Source: UBA6055 sp965203755
Lineage (GTDB): Bacteria; Chloroflexota; Anaerolineae; Aggregatilineales; Phototrophicaceae
Assembly (NCBI GenBank): GCA_965203755.1
Contig: OZ241910.1
Coordinates: forward strand, 2,108,001 to 2,172,000
Reading direction: 5' to 3'
DNA length: 64,000 bases
Part shown: positions 26,395-34,415 of the stretch, one piece after another
Layout: every line of letters starts with the position of its first letter
How positions within the stretch are numbered: the first letter of the stretch is position 1
The notes under the pieces: generated by a model
What the model saw: the letters and a program-made list of their open reading frames with translations, nothing else
What the model was told of the DNA's origin: nothing
Databases searched by the model: none
Position numbers and translations under genes: made by a program

Positions 26395-27432
26395 TTAGCC
26401 GCCGGCGCCGATCACCGCTATCGCCACGCCGATAAACGCGCTTAACATGCCGATCAGCCAAAAACGCTGAACAACCTGCGTTTCGCTCCAGCCGCCGAGT
26501 TCAAAATGATGATGGATCGGAGTCCGCCGGAAGGGACGAATATCAACGCCGTAAAAGCGGCGGCTTAGCTTGGCGGAAGCCACCTGCAAGATAACGCTCA
26601 CAATTTCCATCATCGGGACAATAGCGATAATCGGCAGCAGCAGCCATTGCCCGGTCATCATGGCGACCGTCCCCAAAGTCGCCCCCAAAGCCAGCGAGCC
26701 GGTGTCTCCCATAAACAGCTGCGCCGGGTGCGCGTTGTACCACAAAAAGGCGAAACAGGCGCCCACGATAATAAAACACAGTTCAACCAAGAAGATCTGA
26801 TCCTGCAAAAATGCGATCACGCCATAAGCGGCAAAGGCGCTGGCTGTGATAATCCCAGCAAGCCCATCCAAGCCATCGGTAAAATTGGTGGCGTTGGAAG
26901 CGCCGACGATAATAAAAGCGCTGATGAGAACAAAGATAATCGGATGCAGCGGAATAGCGACTGGAATCAAGGGATACAGCATTTCATTGGCATACGAGAA
27001 GCCAAACCGCGACATGACGATGGAGGCAAGCAGCGCCAAGATGATCTGGGCGGCGAATTTCAAGCGGCCGGACAGCCCTTCGCCGATGCCGCCGCGTGAG
27101 GTTTGAATCCCCGCCCAATCGTCAATCAGCCCCAGGCAAGCAAACCCGATGAGCACAAAGAGGGGCAGCATAATACTGCGCCCGACGCCTTCCTGGACAA
27201 TGCGCGAGATATTGAGCGCGAAGGTGATGGCGATGGTCGGCAGGACAATCATAATGCCGCCCATCGTCGGCGTGCCGATTTTTTTGATGTGGTCGCTGTC
27301 CATCAATTCGGCGCGGATCTGTTTGCCGAGCTTGAATCGGCGCAGTATCTCGACAAAAGGCCCGCCCCAAATAATCCCCAGCAGAAAAGTCGCGCCGCCG
27401 ACACTTAGCGCAAACGGCAGCTGTCCGTTCAT
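26395..27432 (-). CDS. mraY: Phospho-MurNAc-pentapeptide translocase MraY
   Basis: 345 residues, ten helices. Conserved parts include TPTMGGIMIVLP, the catalytic LIDDW, SNATNFTDGLDGLAG, WYNAHPAQLFMGDTGSLALG and FRRTPIHHHFELGGWSE. It transfers phospho-MurNAc-pentapeptide to undecaprenyl phosphate to give lipid I. After the DDW the usual KGLS reads EGLS, a mild departure. The catalytic aspartates and the HHH cluster are retained, so activity is expected. Confidence 0.95.
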   Translation of the reverse strand: MNGQLPFALSVGGATFLLGIIWGGPFVEILRRFKLGKQIRAELMDSDHIKKIGTPTMGGIMIVLPTIAITFALNISRIVQEGVGRSIMLPLFVLIGFACLGLIDDWAGIQTSRGGIGEGLSGRLKFAAQIILALLASIVMSRFGFSYANEMLYPLIPVAIPLHPIIFVLISAFIIVGASNATNFTDGLDGLAGIITASAFAAYGVIAFLQDQIFLVELCFIIVGACFAFLWYNAHPAQLFMGDTGSLALGATLGTVAMMTGQWLLLPIIAIVPMMEIVSVILQVASAKLSRRFYGVDIRPFRRTPIHHHFELGGWSETQVVQRFWLIGMLSAFIGVAIAVIGAGG

Positions 27433-27445
27433 AGTTTATGCCAAT

Positions 27446-29194
27446 CTAGCCACTGACTGATTGATCAACGATATCAGAACCTGCCCGCCGCCGCGGCGCG
27501 TCATTCACCGGTATTTCCAGCAAAATCACCAAACGGTCGGCCAGCCGCCTGAAGACCGGCGCCGCCAGCTGGCGGTCCCGAAAATCATCCGGTCGATCCA
27601 GCTTGACCATCATCACAGCCTGCGGCTCCTCGGCCGGCAGGAAACCGACAAAGCTGACGATAGTGGAATTGGGTCCGGTCTCATAATCAACGGCTGTCGA
27701 AATCCGGGCGGCGCCGGCGCGTCCAGCAATGGCATAGCCAGGCAAAGCAGCCTGCGGCGAGCCTTCGTTGACGGCGCGGACCAGCATATCCGTCACCGCG
27801 GCGGCCGTTTCGGCAGTCAGGACTCGCCGAGTCGTGATCGACTGCGCTTCCTGAACGCCCTCGCTGGTGATGATCTGCCGCACCATCCGCGGCTGGCGCA
27901 TGATGCCATCGTTGGCGATAGCGGCAAAGGCGGTGATGATCTGAATCGGGGTGGCTGTGACCCCTTGGCCAAAACTGTTGATGCCGAGGTCGCTTTCGCT
28001 CCAATCGCTGTCGCCGGGGATGTTCAGGCTGCCGCTGGCCTCGGCGAACAGGTCAATCCCGGTGGTTTGCCCCATCCCAAAAGTCCGCATCATGCTATAG
28101 AAATTATCCGAACCCATCTCCATGCTGATTTTGGCGGCGCCGACATTGAACGCGCGAATCAACACTTGAGCCGCATCAACAGCGCCGTATTCTCGTCGGT
28201 CTGCGTTTCTGACAACGATCCCGCCGATTTCCAGCCGGCCTCGGTCGTTATAGGTCCAATAGGGCGTGATAACGCCTCTTTCCAGAGCGCCGGCGACTGT
28301 CAGGACTTGCATGATGGTTCCGGGCTCATAAGCGTCATTGATCGCCGGGTTCCTAAGCAAATTAGGATCTTCAATCTCGATAAAGCGATTGGGATCAAAT
28401 TCGGGATAGCTGGCCATCGCCAAAATATCACCGTTGCGCGGGTCCATCACAATGACAGTGCCGCGGGATGCCCCGCTTTCCTGGATCGCCCGCCGCAATT
28501 CGGACTCGACCCAAAACTGAATATCGCGGTCAAGCGTCAGGATAATGTCCTGACCGCGCTGCTGGGTTGGCGTATCCTCTGGCAGGTTAAGGGGGATGTT
28601 GCTGACCGACAGATCCAGCACGCGGCCCGCCAGAATATCGTTATAAGCGCCCTCGACGCCCATCGCGCCTTGCAGGGCTTCATCAACGACAAAGCCGATA
28701 ACATGGCCGGCCAAGGCGCCCTGTGGATAAAAACGTCTGGGAATTGACTCAATGGTGATGGCGGTCTCGTCAAGATCGGCAATCGCCTGCCCCTGCCGCG
28801 CCGGAACCGGGCCCGCCACCATTTGCCATAATTCGCCGCTCGTCAGGATACGATACAAATCATACTCGTCCGCTTCGAGTATCGAAGCCAATTCGCCCGC
28901 CAGTCCGTCTGGATCAGAGACAAGATTGGGGCTGACACCAATTCGGTATTGCGGCGCGTTAAACGCAAACGGATCGCCGTCGCGGTCATAAATCAGCCCG
29001 CGTTCAGCCGGAATGCGGCGAACGGAGTTGACGCTGGCGCTGCCGCGCCGTTCCAATTCCTGCCGAACAGCCCGCGGATAAAACTGAAAATTGGCTAAAG
29101 TCAGCAGCAAGAGTCCGGCCATCAGCGCCAGAAAGATAATCACAAAAGGCAGCCGTGCCTGTATGGTTGCTTGCTGTGGCGAAAGTCCCTGCAT
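27446..29194 (-). CDS. ftsI: FtsI/PBP-type division protein with degenerate transpeptidase site
   Basis: 582 residues. A membrane helix (about 15-36) and a class B pedestal (starting RRIPAERGLIYDRDGDPFAF) precede a transpeptidase fold at about 245-560. All three catalytic motifs are altered. SxxK, expected in 'YEPGSxxK', reads YEPGTIMQ (T293, Q296). SxN reads AFN (348-350). KTG reads GRAGAA (R492, A493). The surrounding framework (VIVMDPRNGDILAMASYPEFDP, INSFGQGVTATPIQI) is well kept, so this is a selected full-length protein rather than a decaying gene. By family knowledge it should not acylate or crosslink, and may act as a structural partner of FtsW. Position between ftsL and mraY is that of ftsI. 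Confidence 0.88.
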   Translation of the reverse strand: MQGLSPQQATIQARLPFVIIFLALMAGLLLLTLANFQFYPRAVRQELERRGSASVNSVRRIPAERGLIYDRDGDPFAFNAPQYRIGVSPNLVSDPDGLAGELASILEADEYDLYRILTSGELWQMVAGPVPARQGQAIADLDETAITIESIPRRFYPQGALAGHVIGFVVDEALQGAMGVEGAYNDILAGRVLDLSVSNIPLNLPEDTPTQQRGQDIILTLDRDIQFWVESELRRAIQESGASRGTVIVMDPRNGDILAMASYPEFDPNRFIEIEDPNLLRNPAINDAYEPGTIMQVLTVAGALERGVITPYWTYNDRGRLEIGGIVVRNADRREYGAVDAAQVLIRAFNVGAAKISMEMGSDNFYSMMRTFGMGQTTGIDLFAEASGSLNIPGDSDWSESDLGINSFGQGVTATPIQIITAFAAIANDGIMRQPRMVRQIITSEGVQEAQSITTRRVLTAETAAAVTDMLVRAVNEGSPQAALPGYAIAGRAGAARISTAVDYETGPNSTIVSFVGFLPAEEPQAVMMVKLDRPDDFRDRQLAAPVFRRLADRLVILLEIPVNDAPRRRAGSDIVDQSVSG

Positions 29195-29211
29195 GCTTTG
29201 GCTGTCCCGCG

Positions 29212-29682
29212 CTATTCGCCGAATGCTTCAAATTGGTCTCGCAGCAGCGCGAACTGCTGTTCAAGCCAGCCGCTAAAGGTTTCATCATAGACAGCCGCGA
29301 TCTCGGCCTCGCTTTCGCTGCCGGCCGCATCGATAACCGCGATTGTCCGGTTGGGATTATACCCCGGGATCGCCAGATAATCGATATCAGCATTGGCTGC
29401 CGGCCGAAAGCCGATCTCCTGCGCGCGGCTGAACAGGCGCGGCACCGTGCGAAAACTGGCGATTTCGGCAATCAACTGCTCATTGGTGCGCTTGAGTTTG
29501 CCGCGCTGATTAAGCAAATCCTCAATGGTGCGGTTGGTGGTGGCAAACGACGCCACCTGCGACAGATACAGGCTGCCCAAGATAAAGAGGATGGCAATGC
29601 CCAGAATCGCAAGGGTCGCCGCTTGAGTGCGGGTTTGAAATCGCCGGCGGCTAAAAGTATGCTGAAACCAGTTTTGCGCCAT
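29212..29682 (-). CDS. ftsL: FtsL/DivIC-like septum protein
   Basis: 156 residues with the single-pass bitopic layout of FtsL/FtsB: a basic N-terminus, one helix (about 24-42, LAILGIAILFILGSLYLSQ), then a coiled coil (IEDLLNQRGKLKRTNEQLIAEIAS) and a longer-than-usual acidic C-terminal region. These proteins recruit and activate FtsW/FtsI. The call rests on layout and position between rsmH and ftsI. The extra 70 residues at the end are not typical of FtsL. Confidence 0.75.
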   Translation of the reverse strand: MAQNWFQHTFSRRRFQTRTQAATLAILGIAILFILGSLYLSQVASFATTNRTIEDLLNQRGKLKRTNEQLIAEIASFRTVPRLFSRAQEIGFRPAANADIDYLAIPGYNPNRTIAVIDAAGSESEAEIAAVYDETFSGWLEQQFALLRDQFEAFGE

Positions 29683-29795
29683 AATCTGCCAGTGTTCCAG
29701 TCGCCGTCATTGAGGGACAGCATCGACCCATATCCGATTTTGCGTTACGGCATCTCACCCTACTGTATCAAAAACGGGATATTTCGCAACGCGTT

Positions 29796-30725
29796 TTATT
29801 GGGTTTCGAGCTTTTCAACGACGCGCAGTTTTGCGCTTCGACTGCGCGGGTTGCCGCTGATTTCCTCGCCGTCGGCGATGATTGGCTTGCGATTGACCAG
29901 CTTGACCCGCGCCGCTTTCGCGGGGATGGAGGCCATGCCGGGCGGGGACGCGAACGCGGCCGCCATCTCTTTGAAAGTCTGCTTGACGATTCGGTCTTCC
30001 AGGCTGTGGAAAGCGATCACCGCCAGCCGGCCGCCGGGGCGGAGCAAATCGACCGCTATCGGCAAGACCTTCTCAACGTTGTCTAATTCCTGATTGACAG
30101 CGATTCGCAAAGCCTGAAACACTTGAGTCGCCGGATGCGCCTTCCTGGATTGATGCCGCGGCCGCGCTTGGGCGACGATGTCCGCCAGCTGGCGGGTGGT
30201 GTGAATTGGACGATGCTGGATGACGAGCCGGGCGATTCGGCGCGCGCGCCTTGCTTCGCCATAATGAAAAAACAGGTCGGCGAGGTCTTGTTCCGAAAGC
30301 GAATTGACCAGTTCATGCGCGGTCGGGTTCTTGCCGGCGGCGTCAAAGCGCATATCCAGCCGGGCATCGCGCCGAAAAGCGAAGCCGCGCGTCGGGCTGT
30401 CCAGCTGGATTGACGACAGGCCCAAATCCAATATAATCGCATCGACCGCATCCCACCCGCGCGCAAGCGCTTTTTCGCGCATGTGCAGATAGCTGGCATG
30501 GCACAGGGTCGCGCGGTCGCGGTAAGCCGCCAAAGCGTCACGCGCCATCGCAATCGCTTCCAGATCAAGGTCAAAGGCCAAGACTTCCTGGACGCCAGCC
30601 GCAAGCAGAGCGCGGCTGTGACCGCCGCCGCCGACGGTGCCGTCAATAAGCCGCTGGCGGCCGCCGCCGTCTGGCAGCAGCATATCCACAACCGAAGCCG
30701 ATAAAACGGGAATGTGAGTCCTCAT
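29796..30725 (-). CDS. rsmH: 16S rRNA (cytosine-1402-N4)-methyltransferase
   Basis: 309 residues. The opening HIPVLSASVVDMLLPDGGG, the SAM loop LIDGTVGGGGHSRALL, AIILDLGLSSIQLDSPTRGFAFRRDARLDMRFD, and the C-terminal LAVIAFHSLEDRIVKQTF are diagnostic of MraW/RsmH. It N4-methylates C1402 in the ribosomal decoding centre. It heads the dcw cluster, but the usual mraZ regulator is not upstream; uvrC diverges there instead. Confidence 0.96.
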   Translation of the reverse strand: MRTHIPVLSASVVDMLLPDGGGRQRLIDGTVGGGGHSRALLAAGVQEVLAFDLDLEAIAMARDALAAYRDRATLCHASYLHMREKALARGWDAVDAIILDLGLSSIQLDSPTRGFAFRRDARLDMRFDAAGKNPTAHELVNSLSEQDLADLFFHYGEARRARRIARLVIQHRPIHTTRQLADIVAQARPRHQSRKAHPATQVFQALRIAVNQELDNVEKVLPIAVDLLRPGGRLAVIAFHSLEDRIVKQTFKEMAAAFASPPGMASIPAKAARVKLVNRKPIIADGEEISGNPRSRSAKLRVVEKLETQ

Positions 30726-30761
30726 TGGCGCACTTTGACCGCGTGATTCATCACCTGGATT

Positions 30762-30790
30762 TTATCGAAAAAACAGATTGATGCTATAAT
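30762..30790 (+). promoter_or_regulatory. Candidate uvrC promoter
   Basis: A perfect TATAAT at 30785-30790 lies 42 bases before the uvrC ATG. At 17-base spacing the -35 position reads TTATCG (3 of 6 matches), so the promoter is plausible but weak on this evidence. No SOS (LexA-like) box was recognised. Confidence 0.35.
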
Positions 30791-30832
30791 AAAATCCGTT
30801 TCCGCCGACTGTCCAACGGACTGCAATGGGTT

Positions 30833-32719
30833 ATGGCATACCAAAAACCGCCGCATATTGAAATCATCCTAAAGAACCTGCCGCTGAAACCCGGTGTTTA
30901 TCTGCTGAAGAATCGGAACGGCAAGATCATCTATGTCGGTAAAGCCAAACGGCTGCGAAACCGCGTTCGCAGTTACTTTACGACCAATGCCGATGGCAGC
31001 GGCAAGACCCTGCGCCTGCGCGGTGAAGTCAATGACATCGACTTCATTATCACCGAAAACGAGCTTAAAGCGCTTATCCTTGAAGAGACGCTCATCAAAA
31101 AGCACAAGCCGCGCTATAACATCGCGCTCAAGGATGACAAACGCTATCCCTATATCCGCATAAGCTGGCAGGACGCCTTTCCCAAAGTCGAGACCACGCG
31201 CCGGGTGGACAGCGACGGCGCGCGTTATTTTGGGCCCTATTCGGAGATGTGGGCGGTGCAGAATACGCTGCGCGTCTTGCGGCGGGCCTTCCCCTATCTA
31301 ACCTGTGACCGTGAAATCAACGGACAGGACGAACGCGCCTGCCTGTTTTATGACATCAAGCTGTGCAGCGCGCCCTGCATCGGCGCCGCCAGCCGCGAGC
31401 GGTACCGCGCCATGATCCGAGAGTTGATGAATGTCCTCCATGGCCGCGCCGAAACGGTGCGGAAGCGCCTGGTGAACGAAATGGAGCAGGCGTCGGCCAA
31501 GCTCCATTTTGAACGCGCCGCCGCCCTCCGCGACCAACTCCGGGCGATTGATTACATCGCCAGTAAACACAAGGTCGTCGGCAGAAACATGACCGACCAT
31601 GATGTGATTGCGCTGGCGCGGGATGAGCGCGATGCCGCCGTGCAGATTATGTTTGTTCGCAGCGGCAAGCTCATCGGCAGCGATGCGCGCATGATTGACA
31701 ATACTGAAGATGAATCCGACCAAGCTGTCCTGGAACAGTTCATCAGCCAGTTCTATGCCCGCGCCAGCATTATCCCGCGCGAGCTTATCCTGCCCAGCGA
31801 GGTCGAAGCGGCCCGCATCCTCGAACGCTGGCTAAGCGGCAAACGGTCGGGCGCCAAGGTCTCGATCCATGTTCCCCAGCGCGGCGACAAGCGCGAACTG
31901 ATTCGATTGGCACAGGAAAACGCGGTCGAAAGCCTGCGAATGATGCGGGCGCGATATGAAGCTGATGCCACCAAACACGAACAGGCGATGGCGGAATTGC
32001 AGCCGGCGCTCAAATTGCCGCGCATTCCCAACCGCATCGAATGCTATGACGTCAGCGCCACGCAAGGCGCCGCCATTGTCGCCAGCCGGGTCGTGTTTGT
32101 GCGCGGCGCCGCCCGAAAAAGCGAATACCGCCGCTTTAACATTCGGTCGGTGTCGCATGATGGCTCGGATGATTATCAATCCCTGCGCGAAGCCCTGACG
32201 CGGCGCTTCATCCGCTGGCAGAACGCAGTCAAAGCCGAAGCCGCCCCGACGCCCGATGGCAAAGACAAAGACGAAACCTGGCGGCTGCTGCCGGATTTGC
32301 TCTTGATTGACGGCGGCAAGGGGCAGCTGAATGTCGCCAAAGCGGCGCTGGATGAATTTGGGCTGGGCGACCGCGTGCCTTTGGCATCCATCGCCAAGCG
32401 CATTGAAGAAGTGTTTATCCCCGGCCAAGCCAACTCGATCCTGCTGCCGCGCCGCAGCGAGGCGCTTTATCTGGTGCAGCGAGTGCGGGACGAGGCGCAT
32501 CGCTTTGCCATCACCAGCCATCGCCGCCGGCGCCGCAAAATGAGCCTGGCCAGCCGGCTCGAAACCGTCCCCGGCGTCGGCCCTAAACGGCGCAAAGCCC
32601 TGCTCAAGCACTTTGAAAACTCGATTGGCGCCATCAAAAATGCCAGCATCGCTGAATTATCGGCCGTCAAAGGCATCAGCCAAGGGGTCGCCGCGGCCAT
32701 CAAGAATCATCTTGATTGA
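30833..32719 (+). CDS. uvrC: UvrABC system protein C (excinuclease subunit)
   Basis: 628 residues, full length. The GIY-YIG nuclease is at residues 17-95 (KPGVYLLKNRNGKIIYVGKA), a Cys-containing region near 170-190, and the UVR motif (EQASAKLHFERAAALRDQL). The RNase H-like domain has IECYDVSATQG and LLLIDGGKGQL, and two helix-hairpin-helix motifs end the chain (TVPGVGPKRRKALLKHF, AVKGISQGVAAAI). UvrC makes both incisions in nucleotide excision repair after UvrB loads. Divergent from rsmH. Confidence 0.96.
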   Translation: MAYQKPPHIEIILKNLPLKPGVYLLKNRNGKIIYVGKAKRLRNRVRSYFTTNADGSGKTLRLRGEVNDIDFIITENELKALILEETLIKKHKPRYNIALKDDKRYPYIRISWQDAFPKVETTRRVDSDGARYFGPYSEMWAVQNTLRVLRRAFPYLTCDREINGQDERACLFYDIKLCSAPCIGAASRERYRAMIRELMNVLHGRAETVRKRLVNEMEQASAKLHFERAAALRDQLRAIDYIASKHKVVGRNMTDHDVIALARDERDAAVQIMFVRSGKLIGSDARMIDNTEDESDQAVLEQFISQFYARASIIPRELILPSEVEAARILERWLSGKRSGAKVSIHVPQRGDKRELIRLAQENAVESLRMMRARYEADATKHEQAMAELQPALKLPRIPNRIECYDVSATQGAAIVASRVVFVRGAARKSEYRRFNIRSVSHDGSDDYQSLREALTRRFIRWQNAVKAEAAPTPDGKDKDETWRLLPDLLLIDGGKGQLNVAKAALDEFGLGDRVPLASIAKRIEEVFIPGQANSILLPRRSEALYLVQRVRDEAHRFAITSHRRRRRKMSLASRLETVPGVGPKRRKALLKHFENSIGAIKNASIAELSAVKGISQGVAAAIKNHLD

Positions 32720-32841
32720 CCGGGGATTCGGAATAGGGCAGGATGCCTAAAATTCGACTGCGCTGCCCCTAATGCCATCTTGGATTTTAATAGACTGTCC
32801 TGTGTAATATGTGCGAAATGGTATAAATTGTATGAATCTGC

Positions 32842-32870
32842 TTGACATTTCCAAATAAAGTTTCTACAAT
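32842..32870 (+). promoter_or_regulatory. Strong sigma-70-like promoter for two tiny membrane proteins
   Basis: A consensus TTGACA (32842-32847), a 17-base spacer and TACAAT (32865-32870) in an AT-rich region. The first small gene starts about 84 bases downstream. It is the best-matching promoter seen in the window. Confidence 0.7.
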
Positions 32871-32953
32871 AATAGTATGATGTTCTCGGTATATTGATAA
32901 GCGCCAATGGGATAAGTGAGAGTTGCGCTAAAGGAGCATAAGGACAGAGCAAA

Positions 32954-33046
32954 ATGGATGTTGTGGAAGTAGGTATTCCTGAAATTGTGATGCTGCTGAT
33001 TATCGGTATTGTCCTCATATTAGGCATTCGTTCTCTCCGCAGATAA
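32954..33046 (+). CDS. Tiny membrane protein (30 residues)
   Basis: A 30-codon frame: MDVVEVGIPEIVM, then a single hydrophobic helix (LLIIGIVLILGI) and a basic RSLRR end. An AAGGAC sequence lies at a fair distance before the ATG, and a near-consensus promoter lies upstream. It shares the MDV start and acidic-N/helix/basic-C plan with the next small gene 13 bases on. Function unknown; small single-helix proteins of this kind often act as toxins or as membrane-complex regulators, which is only analogy. Confidence 0.5.
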   Translation: MDVVEVGIPEIVMLLIIGIVLILGIRSLRR

Positions 33047-33059
33047 AAAGGGTCTAATC

Positions 33060-33230
33060 ATGGATGTGAATCCACTGGCTAGTATAGAGATAGGTCCTGC
33101 CACACTTGTGAATGTGCTGCTTATTCTGGCATTTTGGATAGCCGTTTTCGCAGTGATTATTCGCTGTTTCAGTCGCCGCAAAGTTGTCGTAGTGATTATT
33201 CGCTGTTTCGATCGCCGCAAACGCAAATAA
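33060..33230 (+). CDS. Tiny membrane protein with internal duplication (56 residues)
   Basis: 56 residues: a polar N-terminus (MDVNPLASIEIGP), one helix (about 14-36, LVNVLLILAFWIAVFAVIIR) and a basic tail. AAAGGG sits about seven bases before the ATG. The tail contains a tandem duplication at the DNA level (about 33151-33222): VIIRCFSRRK is followed by VVVVIIRCFDRRK. A stem-loop terminator candidate follows at 33276. Same plan as the preceding 30-residue protein; function unknown. Confidence 0.5.
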   Translation: MDVNPLASIEIGPATLVNVLLILAFWIAVFAVIIRCFSRRKVVVVIIRCFDRRKRK

Positions 33231-33275
33231 GTCCAGAGTGGGGTTTGCCCAACATATAAGCGCCTCGCTGTCGAA

Positions 33276-33299
33276 AAGCTCACTCATTCGAGTGGGCTT
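33276..33299 (+). terminator. Candidate stem-loop terminator after the tiny membrane genes
   Basis: Arms AAGCTCACTC and GAGTGGGCTT (10 pairs, one G-U) with loop ATTC, followed by the pyrimidine-rich CCTTGCTTTCC. The T run is short, so intrinsic termination may be partial. Confidence 0.5.
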
Positions 33300-33347
33300 C
33301 CTTGCTTTCCGGTGTCAGGTCGGCTGCGGCTAAAACATGATGCCGCG

Positions 33348-34013
33348 TTAAGAAAACCCTTTCGCCTTGAACTCGGCCAAAACCTCGTGCAGGCTGCTGT
33401 AAATGCGGTCGTTGATGCCCTCAAAGTCCGCCAGGCTGGAATGAGATAAATCAGGAACAGTATAGCAGGTCATGCCGGCGGCCAAGGCCGCCTGCGTTCC
33501 GGCGCGGCTGTCTTCCAGCGCCAGACACTGCGCCGGCGGGCATCCGATCTGCGCGGCCGCATGTAAATAGATGTCGGGCGCCGGTTTGCCGCGCGCCATC
33601 GATTCGGCCGAATAACGCTGTGGCATGAGCGCGTCCCAGCCGAACAGAGCCAGAAAATGCTCGATAATCGACTGCGGCGAACTGGAGGCAATCGCGCGCG
33701 GGATGTCCTTTGCGGCGACGTAACGGAGGATGTCCTCGGCGCCCGGGCGCGCTTTGATTTTCTCGCGCGGCATGCGGGTCATGCCAGCGACAAGGCTGGC
33801 GGCGGCCGCCGCCGGCGAAGCGGCGACCTTGGGATAATGGCGACAGATAATCTCGGCGAATTCCTCAACCCGCAGCCCGATGGTTAAATCCCGCACCTCA
33901 TCGCTGTAGCTGTAACCGCCAGCTTCGACGATGCTGGCTTCGATTTCATACCAGACCGGCTCGGAATCCACCAGCAGTCCGTCCATGTCAAAGATAATCG
34001 CGCCAAAGCTCAT
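33348..34013 (-). CDS. HAD-superfamily phosphatase/phosphomutase
   Basis: 221 residues. HAD motif I IIFDMDGLLVDSEP with the nucleophile Asp, motif II AIASSSP, the Lys-containing MARGKPAPDIYL, and motif IV CLALEDSRAG are present, with a helical cap at about 18-90. The pattern is that of subclass I beta-phosphoglucomutase-like or sugar-phosphate phosphatases (2-deoxyglucose-6-phosphatase type). The substrate cannot be read from sequence. Confidence 0.85.
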   Translation of the reverse strand: MSFGAIIFDMDGLLVDSEPVWYEIEASIVEAGGYSYSDEVRDLTIGLRVEEFAEIICRHYPKVAASPAAAAASLVAGMTRMPREKIKARPGAEDILRYVAAKDIPRAIASSSPQSIIEHFLALFGWDALMPQRYSAESMARGKPAPDIYLHAAAQIGCPPAQCLALEDSRAGTQAALAAGMTCYTVPDLSHSSLADFEGINDRIYSSLHEVLAEFKAKGFS

Positions 34014-34415
34014 GTTCAGATGATGTCCTCGAATTCTTGAATAAAAACGCGGCGCCGGCGGATCGAAAAGAACCTCGGCGCGCTGTGCCGGCCGCGCTTG
34101 ATGAACAAGCGGCCGCGGCCATTATAGCCCCTTCAGCTTAAATGGGTAAGTCGGTCTGTCAAGCCATGCGCGCAAAGTTTTTTGGCCGCGCATCGCGAAG
34201 AAAATTGCCAACGGCGACCAAAAGGCCGCCGCTTTTGCTTGCCGCCGCCGCGTCTTATGGCAGCGGCATCAGCACAATCGATCCCGGCGTTTCAATCGCG
34301 CCAAATCGGTGGCAATAGACCTGCCGTTTTTGGCAATAGATGGCGGGCCACGGCGTGGAAAGCGCTGGATACTGCGCCGTGACGACAATTCAAGGTGAAG
34401 CCGAATGCCCTGGGG
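34014..34415. other. Intergenic region, 402 bases
   Basis: Lies between the HAD gene and the CPBP-like gene. Its right part (34293-34412) is copy B of the dispersed repeat. The left part is GC-rich with short inverted segments (GCGGCCG clusters around 34090-34125) but no convincing gene or RNA. Confidence 0.55.
34293..34412. repeat. Dispersed intergenic repeat, copy B
   Basis: About 120 bases matching 6740-6869; it lacks 10 bases present in copy A and carries a few substitutions. It ends 3 bases before the stop codon of the CPBP-like gene, so it may serve as the 3' end of that transcript. Confidence 0.8.

Noticed and set aside
25115..26398. A 427-codon plus-strand open frame opposite murD
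   Set aside because: A shadow of murD with antisense-like composition and no ribosome site or domain.
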